64,000 bases of DNA from Trichopria drosophilae (taxonomy: Eukaryota; Arthropoda; Insecta; Hymenoptera; Diapriidae): NCBI GenBank assembly GCA_030407085.1, contig CM059582.1:66794001-66858000 (forward strand), read 5' to 3'. The stretch's first letter is position 1, and each line of letters begins with the position of its first letter. The notes below the pieces were generated by a model, which saw only the letters and a list, made by a program, of their open reading frames with translations, was not told the origin of the DNA and ran no database searches. Shown in pieces: positions 48,151-58,491 of this stretch. The position numbers were made by a program, and so were the translations under genes.

Positions 48151-48190
48151 GTATAAATACAGCACCTCCTGGACCAAAAAAGTCAGTTAA
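48151..48190 (+). promoter_or_regulatory. Core promoter: TATA box and initiator
   Basis: GTATAAATAC at 48151-48160 is followed 30 bp downstream by AGTCAGTTAATCAGTTAAGG (about 48181), which contains TCAGTT, the arthropod initiator consensus TCAKTY, twice. Confidence 0.6.
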
Positions 48191-48930
48191 TCAGTTAAGG
48201 TTAAGCAGTTAAGCTCGAACAGAAGTCCAGCTCGACAAGTACATCGCGTCAGCCCAGCAGTCCAAATTCTGAAGAGGGTTCGGGACTTCCACCGGCACAG
48301 AAATAATAGTGAGTATCTTCCCCTAACCTAAATTCCAGGCGATTAACCTGAACCCGGACAGAGCACGGGACCAGGGTCAAATCTTTTGGCCCGGCGTTTC
48401 GATCCCTCCGGATACGGGCGAACTCGTCTCCGCGACAATTCTTTTTTTTTATATTTTTTTGGGGGTAAACTAGTTCCGAAAAGGGACAGAGCTCGGGACC
48501 AGGGCCAAATCTTTTGGCCCGGCGTTTCTATCTCTCCCTCGAGGAACTCGTAAACCCTTTCCTCGGTTTATTCCGGAATTGGGACGTGCCAATGCGGAAT
48601 TGACCCATAGGGAATTAGGTGATAGCCTTTTTATTTTTTTATATTATTTTTTATCAGTTTCCCGCGTTTCTCCTTCCGCGAAACTAAATTTTTTATGTTT
48701 TTACAGTGGCCCGAAATAATATTGGTGTCCGGCGTAGGAAACGGGAGCGAGCCCGGAAATTATACAAATTCTTATTGGAACAACGCGCCCAACGCGAAGG
48801 ACAGCCAGCGAGCATCCCCGACCATAATCAGCCTCCTCCCCCGCAGAAAGTAAAAATCACGCTGGAAGAATATCGCCGCCGTAACGCGATCCCAAAATAA
48901 AAAAACAAATAATAAAAGAAAATCGAGTTG
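48182..48930 (+). CDS. Two-exon mini-gene; start codon made by splicing
   Basis: Exon 1 runs from about 48182 to 48308 and ends in AATA before the donor GTGAGT. The intron 48309-48706 ends TTTTTACAG. Exon 2 begins TGGCCCGA at 48707, so splicing creates ATG from A48308 plus TG48707-48708. The product is 65 residues: a basic N-terminal half (RRRKRERARKLYKFLLEQRAQREG), a polyproline linker (QPPPPQK) and a C-terminal VKITLEEYRRRN, stop at 48898-48900. AATAAA overlaps the stop region (about 48911). I do not recognise the protein. The arginine-rich half could bind nucleic acid. It lies antisense in a transposon intron, so it may be a passenger or part of a retroelement; a PBS-like TGGCGTCCCAGTTCGGGCGC follows at 49051. 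Confidence 0.55.
48361..48541. repeat. Duplicated 50-bp block in the mini-gene intron
   Basis: GGGACCAGGGTCAAATCTTT (48369) recurs as GGGACCAGGGCCAAATCTTT (about 48494), each followed by TGGCCCGGCGTTTC. The offset is about 125 bp. Confidence 0.85.
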
Positions 48931-49050
48931 TCATTTATTTTCACCTTTCTCCTTTCCTTTTTGAACTAACACATTCGGCCGCTCCGTCCACCCTAAAAGA
49001 ATCCTCAAATCGACCCTTCTGGTCGATTTGGCCCTTTCACGGCAGAAAGG

Positions 49051-49072
49051 TGGCGTCCCAGTTCGGGCGCCA
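49051..49072 (+). other. PBS-like imperfect palindrome
   Basis: TGGCGTCCCAGTTCGGGCGC followed by CA begins with TGG, as expected of a primer-binding site. It could instead be simply a palindrome. Confidence 0.2.
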
Positions 49073-49332
49073 TCCCAGCCATAACATATCCCTAAAAATG
49101 GTCAAATCTAGGTTAGACTATATTAAGCTGAAAAAGAGAAGCTTCAACTTGCAAAGTCTTCGTTGCGTTCGCGCAAGCGACAAAATAAGCCTATGATGAT
49201 TTAAATAATGATTTAAATAATAAATTATTTAAATCAATGATTTAAATAACGTATTATGGGGTTCAGGATTAAAATAAACACGAATTGAAACTAACTACGA
49301 ATCCCTACATCCAAGATTACTGAAACTGACCC

Positions 49333-49497
49333 TCTAAATTTCTTGAAGTGAGAAACTACTTCATAGAAGTGATTTTCACTTCAATGCAGTGACAATTGGG
49401 TAATCATCAAAATAGAAGGTGAACCAATTCTCACAGCATTGAAGTGTAAATCACTTCTATAAAGTGATTTCTCACTTCAAGAAATTTAGAGGGGAGG
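49333..49497. mobile_element. Palindromic MITE
   Basis: CCCTCTAAATTTCTTGAAGT.. is mirrored by ..ACTTCAAGAAATTTAGAGGG. Inner AGAAGTGATTTTCACTTCA pairs with its mirror near 49440-49460. Total about 165 bp. Confidence 0.7.
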
Positions 49498-50377
49498 GAC
49501 ACTTTATTTTATCAAGATGACTAAATTCATAGCTTCATCCAGATCTGTAGTCTAGATCGAAGTAATACGTAAGATATTTCAGACGAAGAGTAGAAAGTGA
49601 CATACCCGTATTGACGTTAGTGGTATCAAAGCACATAGCTTGAACATGGTCGACCAATTTCCAGTCTTTAAGAGTTTCAAAGATAGCTTGGGCTTGGTTG
49701 ATAGCAGTTCCACGTGAAATCTTAGGAACTCCAAGAAGATGACTCGTTTCTAAACCTGTTACGATGACGGGAATTAGATCCACATTTTCATATACGACAA
49801 TGTCTTTCAAAAGTTTCCCATCAAAAAGTACAACCAGGTTTTCTGCGACTCGAAGCTTTTCTTTCAACAATTTAGTGAAATTTTCTCTGTGCCGCATTCG
49901 TTCTTTACGAATGGAAGACTTACTCACACATACATCATTTAAATTATACCCCATACCCTAGATCGTCTCAGAAATTATGTATGTAGCAGAATTAGTCGAA
50001 ATCCCTGTTCGGTCAAGAGCAGAAAGCAGTCCTGGAGTGAGGACTTCCTTCATTTTCTTTTTTGGTGGTTCTGATTGTTCATATGTTTTATCACTCAATT
50101 CCTCAGAAGCCTCACTCGACATCGATTTCATTCTCTCGATCAATTCATTTATATCTATATCAAAATGAGTAAACGAATTTATACATCAATAGAAGAGGGC
50201 AAAAATTATTCACATCGCGTCACTCCAATTGAAACGAGACTTGGGAATAAACAAACATCGCTTCACAGAATGTCACCAAAAGCGATTTTCAAAAATTATT
50301 TTTTTTTCTAATGAATTTATGTTAATTTAAATAATTTTAAATCAGGGAATGAATGTATCGTCTGGTGGTATTAATAA

Positions 50378-50848
50378 ATTATTAGAAGAATTTATCGGCA
50401 ATCCGGACCAACGCGTGTCTGAGTTTCAAATTTCGCGCGACAAACATTTTGCCAGCCAATCAAATTGAAACTCATTTTTAGATAAATATGACACGAAATT
50501 AATTAATTGAATCTTCAATACCCAGGTGGAAATTTGTCTAGTTTTACTAGTTTGGCATAAACTAGACAGAAACTAGACGGCAACTAGCAGAAACTAGACA
50601 GTTATTATCCAGAAATTGGTTGGCAGGAAAACTGGCCAGAAACTAGTTTTCCGCGAGATTAAATTTATACCTGGGTATGATTACTAAAAATGAGAAAATT
50701 AAATGTTATTTAATAGAAAATTTGAAAAAGCTTCATATTTCATCTAAAAATGAGTTTCAATTTGATTGGCTGGCAAAATGTTTGTCGCGCGAAATTTGAA
50801 ACTCAGACACGTGTTGGTCCGGATTGCCGATAGATATTCTTCTAATAA
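50378..50848. mobile_element. MITE with about 105-bp inverted repeats in an intron
   Basis: ATCGGCAATCCGGACCAACG.. (50395) and GCCAGCCAATCAAATTGAAA are mirrored at 50744-50832. It lies between exons 2 and 3 of the AERG gene. The centre has CTAGACAGAAACTAGACGG-type words and a nested ATACCCAGGT/ACCTGGGTAT pair. Confidence 0.75.
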
Positions 50849-51659
50849 TTTATTCTTTTTTTTATACGTACGTGATTCATCTTCATCATAAATTTCTTCG
50901 ACAGCTTCGCTTTCTTCTAGAGATTCGTCAACTTGAAGGTGCATTTCTATTTCCTGCGAAGTCGATGATTGTAATAACTCGAGATGATCTGGAAAAACCG
51001 TTGCGAATATAATTTACACATGCCTGATTATTGGATAACACATGTAATTAGACTGAACTAAGATAAGTTTTTTTAATATTAAGAAGATTTACAGAGGCCT
51101 ACAGAGGAAAAGTTTGTTGATTTCAGACTGAGCCCATCGGCAAAAACGGGGTATCGAAAATAGCGGATCGCAAAAATGTTTGGATATTGAATTTATCGAA
51201 TTTTCGTCACTTACCTGAAGATTTTACATCAACCTCTCGTTCAAGAGTGATAAATCCACGTCGAGTATCGAGACGTTGAGACAGTAAAAACGTACGTTTC
51301 TCCTCTCCAACTGCTCCAGAGCTTGACAGTGACTTACATCGAAAAGTTGACGAATTTTGGAAACAAATTTGGCTTCTTTTTGTTGTTGTGTTAGAGATTT
51401 CGTTCTCGACTCACTTTTTTTAATATTTAACCACTCAGCGTACATTTCTTCGAAAGATTGGATGATATGCTGGACCCTACGCGTTGCTATTTCTGCAATT
51501 TTCCAAATTCCACAATGACTTCCTTTATGGTTTCACTGATACTTTTTCCAACTGAGAAATGAAGCGTTCGGTATTTATAAAAGATAAAAAACACTTAAAG
51601 CTTCCCGTAGGCAATTTATTCCCCTTCATTTTTTCCTCTTCAGGTCCCACTAAATAACT

Positions 51660-52310
51660 TTAACCCACTTTATGTTTAATGTTTGGCATTATGCAAATTT
51701 TTTTGTTTAATAAATACAAAATATAAATTGTACGTAATTTTACGCGCAAATACTGGTTCAAGATAAAAAATGACACTAATCACTAGAGAAATGTTATTTT
51801 TTTGCATCACGATCGTAACGGCAGATGTAAATAATGGTCACGAGATATGTTTTCACAACAATACTGCGTCGTTACCAAAAATAAAAAATAAACAAAGAAC
51901 GCTTCGCTAACTTGCTGTGTTTCGCTATAGATAATGTTTATGAATAAAATACATACATTTTTATTGATTTTCGTAGATTTTATCGAAATTAAATAATATT
52001 ATGAAAAATATGTTTATTAACCCTTAAACGCTAAAATTGCAATTTTTGAAAAGTCTAAGTTTAATGCAGTGTCAATTATCTGCAACTGGAGAAAAAATTA
52101 CTTAAAGTCCGTATACGACTATTTGTGGATATGCTTCTTCAATCACATCAAAATGAAGAAAAACTACAAAATCATGCATTTTAGATTTATTTTAAAAACA
52201 CGGTTCTTTCGCTCTATTTCTTTTTCAGACTTCATTATTATCTTGAAGCACCTTCTATTTTTTCACAAAACCTTTTAAAATCGTGCAATTGAAACTCGAA
52301 CTAAAAAGTT
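51660..52310. other. 5' flank of the AERG gene, no other gene
   Basis: AT-rich. A possible start ATG for the AERG protein lies near 51694, but stops follow, so the true start is unclear. Confidence 0.3.
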
Positions 52311-52439
52311 ATGGAACCTGAAAAACCATTTTCAATATCCCGAATTCAATATGGTGTCCGAAATGGCGCATTAGGAAAGTAAACTTTTATGGTGTTTTCA
52401 ACTCAAATGCGCTTACTTTCAAGTACAAATGTTACAGAA

Positions 52440-53422
52440 CAAAAACTTTAGAACTCATAACACTGATCTTAAAATTTTGAAATTCAAAATGGCGGATGCA
52501 GTACGGGGGAAAAAATATCTTACATTTCTATTGATTTCAACAGAACTGTATATTTTGAGGTTTTTAGGTCGCCGATTAGGACACCGACATCACAAATTCC
52601 ATATTCAAAATGGTGGACACAAAATTTTTAATTTTCGTTGAATTTAACATAATGTTTTGTCCGCCATATTGAACCCGCCATACTGAATTTACAAATTTTG
52701 AGGTCGAATGCCAACCAGAGACCCCGAAAGCCGCCAAATATAGGGTTCTGTTTAATTTAATTTAAATTTAAGAATTTTTGTCCGCCATTTTGAATTTTAA
52801 AATTTATGGGTCAGGTTCGTAATCACCGATCCCAAAACCCACCGTAAGAATGTTCAAGCGATTTAGATACAATGTGCAAATCGTGACACAAGGGGTTAAA
52901 ACATCAGGAAAGTTTATGTTGCCAAAGCGCCATTTCGGACGCCGTATTGGATTCGGTATATTGAAATTAATTTTTATATGCTCGTAACGTTATAATTCGA
53001 TATCAAATTGTACCATTTCAAAATGTTTTATGAATAAAGAAAAGGTTTTTCAAGTTGAAAATTATGTTTGAAAAAAAAGGATCGAAAAAATTCAGTATTT
53101 TTAACTTACGTCTAAGAAATTAGCATGTTTTTGTTTAACATTTTACAAAGTCTATTAATGGAATGTTGAGTATTCATACATATTTTATCGACACCAGATC
53201 GTATAGAATGATTGAAGAACTTCTGAAGTGATATGCCAAGTTGAATGAGCCAAGTCTCTCATTCACGTGTTAATTAAATGGGAAAAAGTCTTTCGCGATG
53301 CGCGACGCGAAAAAAAATCGCCTCGCACCCACGCAAGGAGGTATTAATAGTGATCCCAGAAGGTTTACTTTGCAAGGGTGGGAAGTGAAAAGAAAAAAAA
53401 TTTTTTTTTTTGAACCAGCCTA
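52440..53422. repeat. Right terminal inverted repeat of the 14-kb element
   Basis: Mirror of 39421-40370. The segment just inside (52330-52440) repeats part of the same sequence in direct orientation (AATATGGTGTCCGAAATGGC). Confidence 0.9.
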
Positions 53423-53432
53423 ATATATATAT

Positions 53433-54289
53433 ACAGGGTGATCGGCCAACCATTACCCAGCGGCTAACTGTAGATTGTACAGATAATTCTGAGCAACTTT
53501 TTCCTCTGAAAAAATTTCCGGGAAGGTAGAGTTTTTAAGTTATTCAACACTAAAATTTAGGGGGAAAAAATCACTTTTTTTGAAATATCTCGGCGCTGTA
53601 TGCAGGTATCTTAACGAACTGAAGCTCATTTTAAAGATATTTTCAGGCTATACAAGTTGTATCTGTTGATTTTTGACCTGCAATGAATATTTCTCTTGTT
53701 ATAGCCATAAAAACGGGGGTAAATACCGACTTTTCAGGTTTTTCGCGTCTAACTCGTTTGGACACATAGATATCGAAATATCACATTGGAAAAAGTTGTA
53801 GGCCTTGAAAACACAAACAGTTTTTGTCCTGTAATACGATGCGATTAAATTAAAACTGAACCCTATTTGTACTCGTTTTCATAACATTTTGTTATTAATA
53901 TCGATTTATTTGTCGAACTGTATTTTGTCAACTTTACGAGGCTCTTGTAGGGTTCAGTTTTAATTTAATCGCATCGTATTAGAGGACAAAAAATTTTTGT
54001 TTTTTCAAGGCCTACAACTTTTTTCTGTGTGATATTTCGGTAACTATGTGTCGAAACGAGTTAAACGCGAACATCCTGAAAAATGGGCATTTATTCCGTT
54101 TTTATGGCTATAACAAGAGACATATTCATTGTAGATCAAAAACCAATAGAGACAAATTTGATTTTTTCACCTAAATTTTAGTGTTAAATAACTTAAAAAC
54201 TCTATCTTCCCGAACATTTTTTTAGAGGAAAAAGTTGTTCAGGATTATCTGTAGAATCTAGAGTTAGCCGCTGGGTAATGGTAGGCCGA

Positions 54290-54292
<3 letters not shown>
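53433..54292. mobile_element. Fold-back element with about 0.35-0.43-kb arms
   Basis: ATCGGCCAACCATTACCCAG (53440) and CTCTTGTTATAGCCATAAAA (about 53694) are mirrored up to 54290. The central part carries GGGTTCAGTTTTAATTTAAT in both orientations (about 53850 and 53950). Outer words are ACAGGGTGATCGGCC. No ORF. Confidence 0.8.
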
Positions 54293-54315
<23 letters not shown>

Positions 54316-54320
<5 letters not shown>

Positions 54321-54760
54321 CAGGGTGATCGGACGGGTGTCCGAAAAGTATGGAAACGGTCCTGTAACTTTTGAAAGAAAAGATATTTCGAAAATCACTG
54401 AAACACGTGAAATGATTTTTCAAAAAATCTATTCTTTCTGCTGGGTTCCAACCTCCCTTTTATACAATAAAATATAAAACACATAATATTTTTATGTCTA
54501 TAGGTTTTGTTTCGTACACCTTGTTCTTCAGAAAACCCCAGTAAAAATAATCCAGGGGAGTTAGATCCGGTGATCTTGGTGCAACTCAATCGAACCTCTC
54601 CTGCCGATCCAACGCCCGGGGCAAATGTTGTTCATTCGATTGCATACAATAAAACCAAAATGACACGGAGCACCATCCTGTTAAAACCAGACATTGTCAA
54701 ATGCTGCACCAGTAATATTTTAGGTTGCTGGTATAACATAGGTATTCAATAAATTTAGTA
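54316..54760 (-). pseudogene. IS630/Tc1-mariner transposase fragment (same superfamily as 36.7 kb)
   Basis: The minus strand from about 54700 reads QDGAPCHFGF (D2 box), GRWIGRRGSIE, then after a frame change SPxLTPLDYFYWGFLKNKVY-like sequence around 54520-54570. The element end ACAGGGTGATCGGACGGGTG lies at about 54320. Frameshifts and a missing N-terminus make it inactive. Confidence 0.65.
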
Positions 54761-54910
54761 CGCATATTTAAAAAATATAATTAATTAAAAAATATTAACT
54801 GAATTAATTAATTAACTTTTAATATAAACACAATAACATTGACTATAGGTTTAGAAAAATTAAAAAAAAAAAGGGAAGGAATGGAGGGAACCCATCCTTC
54901 ACCCCGTCCT

Positions 54911-55200
54911 GTAAAAGATATCTTTCAAAAGATATTGTTTAGATGCCTTCGAAAAAGATATCTTTCAAAAGATATTGCTTAGATGCCTTCGAAAAAGATA
55001 TCTTTCGAAAAGATAACTTTTAGAAGTCTTTTTGCAAGATAACTTTAGGAAAGACATCTTTTAGATATCTTTTGCAAGATATCTTTCGAAAAGATATCAT
55101 TGAGAAGCCTTTTTGCGAGATATCTTCAGAAAATACATCTTTTAGATATCTTTTGAAAGTTATCTTTAAAAAAGACATCTTTTAGATATCTTTTAGACAT
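54911..55200. repeat. Satellite-like array of AAAGATATCTTT palindromes
   Basis: GAAAAAGATA starts at 54951 and 54991 and a GTAAAAGATA at 54911, giving a 40-bp period at first. Further variants of AAGATATCTTT and TTTAGATATCTTTT follow to 55200 with less regular spacing. Confidence 0.85.
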
Positions 55201-55377
55201 GCTCTCGTCGAAATGTTTATTAGGATATTGTTTAAAAAAATTAAACAATGTGTAAAAATAGTGGATATTAGTAGTATAGCTGGGGCAGCGCGCGATTCGT
55301 TTCCGCCGCTGCCACCAGGCGTCGCCACAGTTGCGGCGCTGTTCCAGCAGGCGTGGTGGTAGATTCGTGAATTCATT

Positions 55378-55545
55378 TTGCGGACTCATTCGCGGACTGA
55401 ATCGCAGGCTGATTCGCGGACTGATTCGCGGACTGATTCGCAAACTGATTCGCAGACTACTTCGCGGACTGATTCGTGGACTAATTCGCGGAATGAGTCG
55501 TGGACTGAGACGCGAACCGATTCGCGGATTGATTCGCATTTTTTA
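55378..55545. repeat. 12-bp tandem repeat CTGATTCGCGGA
   Basis: About 14 units with point changes. Because 12 is a multiple of 3 it yields open Ile-Ser-Pro-Arg or Gly-Leu-Ile-Arg strings on the two strands; I do not treat these as genes. Confidence 0.9.
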
Positions 55546-55549
55546 TTTG

Positions 55550-56480
55550 CTGTTTAGTACGCGGGCTTAATTCAAGACTCTCTCATTGGGAAATCTGACT
55601 GTCACTAATGAGGTCATAAAGATGACGCAAGGACTTCGTGGACGGTCCCATTGAGTTTTCGAAGATTGATGCTGTAGCGTTATGTATATATTTTTCGATC
55701 TTTTAAATGTGCCCTGTTGGGAAATCTCTCTTTCAATATGACACACCGTTACCGACGTTTTTCAGATGTTACGTATATTTTTTTATGAATTGAAAGCGTA
55801 GATTTCCATTAGTCTAAATACCAGTTTGAAGGTGTCTAGCCCAATCCCGTATATCGACGACCTACTTTTTAAATCTCACACAAATTTTACAAACCTGCAA
55901 TAAGGGCTTTGAACTCTCCCTTGTCATGTTGTAAGTTCGAATTCACGTTTCAGAATTTTCTCTCGACGGGGAAATCTATCCATCAATATGACAGTCGTCT
56001 TGACAAGCGGTTAGCGTAACTCAATGATCTCCAATAGTGACGAAACCGCTGAGTCCCTTCACACAAAACTGCTAAGACGATTTTAAAATTAATTTAGGAA
56101 AGCCTCTAAGCAAGTCTCAACGCGTTCAAAAGACATCACGTCGACCCCCTGATGCATGGGACCCGGCAGGTCCGTTTATCCTACCAATCAATTACAACAT
56201 TTGTTCCATCTAGCATCTATATTTCCATTTTCTCGTTTCGTGACATAAACACAGATTTTCATTCATAAGGTGGAAAGTCTCGTTTTCGCCTCTCCTCCTA
56301 TTGAAAACCGTTACCATTATTACCACCGCAACGCCTCGACTGTAAAACCCATTAATCATTACGTCGATCATCGACCCTTTCATAAATATTTATTTTTTTT
56401 TTTGTACAATATCATGCAGGAAGGAAGATGAAGAAAATAGAGAAGATGTATTTAATAAATTTTATTTTTCACATTCATAT
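55550..56480. other. No supported gene
   Basis: A loose repeat of GGGAAATCT..CAATATGACA words occurs at 55588, 55719 and 55970, suggesting an old tandem structure of about 130-250 bp. Nothing else recognised. Confidence 0.35.
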
Positions 56481-56487
56481 TCATACA

Positions 56488-57099
56488 TTACATTAATTTG
56501 TTTACAATATTGTTATACATAAGAATATAAAATAGTGCATCGCTTTTAATTTGACAACTGATGCAGTCGATAATCATAGGCGGTTTACCATCTATCGTAT
56601 CATAGCTTGATTCAAAATGTTTATAACATCGTCGAAATTCACGCATTTCAGGATGCATTTGCATAGCAGGTGGCAAGCAGGTCCATGCTTCTTCAATTTT
56701 TCGTTCTGCAAACATGCAGATGAAATCGATCGGTAGACACTCTATATCTTTTGTTTCCATCAATGCGAGACGTTTCACTTCGTAATAAATCCCTAATAAA
56801 CGTTCAAGAGATGCAGGTTGTTCAAGTAGATTTCCCAATACCCAATTCTTAAGTATTTGTACATTTTCTTTAACCAACCAACATTTTTTATCGACTCCTT
56901 TTGCATAAATTTTGTTGACACATTTAACGATATCCTCCAAAGTCTCGTTTATAGCATCAAAGAGAACGTCACCAGAATGCCATGGTAAGCCGTGGTAATT
57001 ATGCATTAGCCAGTTATTGAATCTTTTATAGTGTAATAATACAATGTAATAACCACACCCATTGATATGGTGGTTTAAACACATAAGTCTAAATTTCAC
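56488..57099 (-). CDS. Unrecognised 203-residue protein, duplicated locus
   Basis: An intact minus-strand ORF starts at ATG 57099. It reads CLNHHINGCGYYIVLLHYKR, then WHSGDVLFDAINETLEDIVK, KKCWLVKENVQILKNWVLGN, FAERKIEEAWTCLPPAMQMH and a C-terminal DGKPPMIIDCISC. Cysteines are frequent (CLNHH, KCV, CW, C-x7-C at the end). No signal peptide or membrane helix stands out. A diverged piece of the same gene lies at 62640-62760 on the same strand, beyond a Polinton. An open frame with a decayed paralogue suggests a real, possibly multi-copy gene; a mobile-element origin is also possible. I do not recognise the family. Confidence 0.5.
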   Translation of the reverse strand: MKFRLMCLNHHINGCGYYIVLLHYKRFNNWLMHNYHGLPWHSGDVLFDAINETLEDIVKCVNKIYAKGVDKKCWLVKENVQILKNWVLGNLLEQPASLERLLGIYYEVKRLALMETKDIECLPIDFICMFAERKIEEAWTCLPPAMQMHPEMREFRRCYKHFESSYDTIDGKPPMIIDCISCQIKSDALFYILMYNNIVNKLM

Positions 57100-57104
57100 C
57101 GACG

Positions 57105-58480
57105 AAAATATTCATCATAGACATTTCCTTCGGTATCAAGCGATTACCAGGCTTGCGGAAACTCTGTACGTCTTTTTCGTATGAAACTGATTCACTAGCG
57201 ATTAAAGTATAAACGCATTTTATTCATTTATTGGCGCATGCGCAATAATGGCTACCATAAAGGTCAGCTATTGCTATATCATAGTCGCTTCTCGGTGCCT
57301 GTGTGGAAATACATCGTAGGCTAGGAACCGTAGTTTGCAAGTGAACGTAAAATTCTAATAATGACCTTTAACTCCTGTGTTCTACGACCATCTCTCTCGC
57401 TCTCGGATATTCTTTGTTATATCCATTAACATTAAAATTATACCGTTTTCATGGTCATCGTCATCGCCGATTACCCGCCGATCATTTTCACCATATATTT
57501 TTCCATGTATACAGGTTCAGAGGCGTTTAAAGTTATTGCTCAATTTCATCACAACATATACCAAGTGACACATTTTCTCTTTCTCAAATTTAGACAACCT
57601 CCGCCATAATAGAAAGGAGATGATCTCAGTTCCGTATTTTATCTAGGAATGACCTGGCGGGCCACCTGTAGCCCATCTCACCCCTTCGTCAACAAAGGAA
57701 GCATTAATGAATAAATAAATAATCTATAATAATAATATTTAGATTAAATAGTAATAAATCTCACATAATCCGAATAGCGTGTATTAAATGTATAATATTG
57801 AAATGATGGAAGAAGCTAGCAGTAATTAGAAAGAAAGGATGACACGCTTATTCCCTATTCATTTATCTATTCACGGCACTTACGTGTTTTCATGACGTTC
57901 GAACCATAGCTGAGTTTGGACATGTGGGTAATGTAATTAATCAGGTTCCTGACCGTTTTTTAATGTATGTACAGTGTACCACATCTTAAACATCGCCATA
58001 TAGGTTTCGTCCTGTTCATTATCCGTAGACTTTACTATACGGTAACAATGAATCTGACTTCCCACAAGTGACGATAATATACGAGTATCGACTTGCTTTT
58101 AATATAATTAATTAACCTTCATTTAATATTTACCACTTTTAAAATTTCTGAGAATAAGAAGATCGAAATGACGATGTCAAAATCTAAGAGAAGCGTGTAA
58201 AATTCAACAGATTCTTTCTATCTTTACTTACAGTTTTGTGTCTCTTAAGAAAAAAGTTAAAGGAAATGATAATGCTGCCATCTTTTGGTATGTTTAAAGA
58301 GATTGAAGAATCGGTGTGTCGCAGAATGAAATATGCGGATGCATTTGAAATGCATGAATTTATCGTAGGCTGCCATCATACACTTGCTGATTACAATTGA
58401 ATATGAGGCTCTTGAAAATTGAATCTAGTTGACAATTAACCTTATTATCGCCATGCAAAAGCATATGAAAGTGAAATTGT
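57105..58480. other. No supported gene
   Basis: The upstream region of the 56.5-kb ORF contains TATAAACGCATTTTATTCATT (57210), a word similar to one near 62850 upstream of the partial paralogue. The rest is AT-rich spacer. Confidence 0.35.
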
Positions 58481-58491
58481 TAGTAGTATAG

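Larger units (their letters stand above)
41101..51640 (-). pseudogene. Five-exon DDE-like transposase candidate (AERG family), interrupted
   Basis: Exons on the minus strand: 1, about 51640-51215 (frameshifted; contains VSKIRQLFDVSHCQALEQL; donor CAG|GTAAGT). 2, 50988-50872 (acceptor TTTTTCCAG; donor CAC|GTACGT). 3, 50154-49607 (LLSALDRTGIST, VVLFDGKLL, LLGVPKISRGT, AMCFDTTNVNTG; donor ACGG|GTATGT). 4, 46601-42055, cut by the insertion at 42261-46519 (WLPCRHHI, then GPDVTIFSQFQKDW). 5, 41964-41101 (PRGDYKELLEL, APGAMHHAR-like, HLWYLSEELI, NDVAERGVALV). Phases agree at each junction I could check. An in-frame TAG in exon 3 (49958), TAA in exon 5 (41530) and a frameshift in exon 1 make this copy dead. 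The family recurs in aphids and ants as uncharacterised proteins. The DGK / FDTT / C-x2-H / AER layout parallels hAT- and Kolobok-type DDE transposases; that reading is mine. Confidence 0.7.
39421..53422 (-). mobile_element. 14-kb DNA transposon with about 0.95-kb inverted repeats, encoding an AERG-type DDE-like protein
   Basis: The two ends are reverse complements over about 950 bp, from TAGGCTGGTTC (39421) and GAACCAGCCTA (53422) inwards. The interior contains a five-exon minus-strand gene (51640-41101), a Kolobok-like insertion (42261-46519), two hairpin elements and a small opposite-strand gene. The TA-rich flanks (CTATATAT on the left, ATATATAT on the right) hide the target duplication; 8 bp with one mismatch is possible. 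I do not recognise the family by its ends. That the gene is the transposase of this element is inference from its being the only large gene between the repeats. Confidence 0.75.

Noticed and set aside
55126..55570. Ile-Ser-Pro-Arg and Gly-Leu-Ile-Arg repeat proteins
   Set aside because: Product of a 12-bp tandem repeat; no start context or conserved flank.
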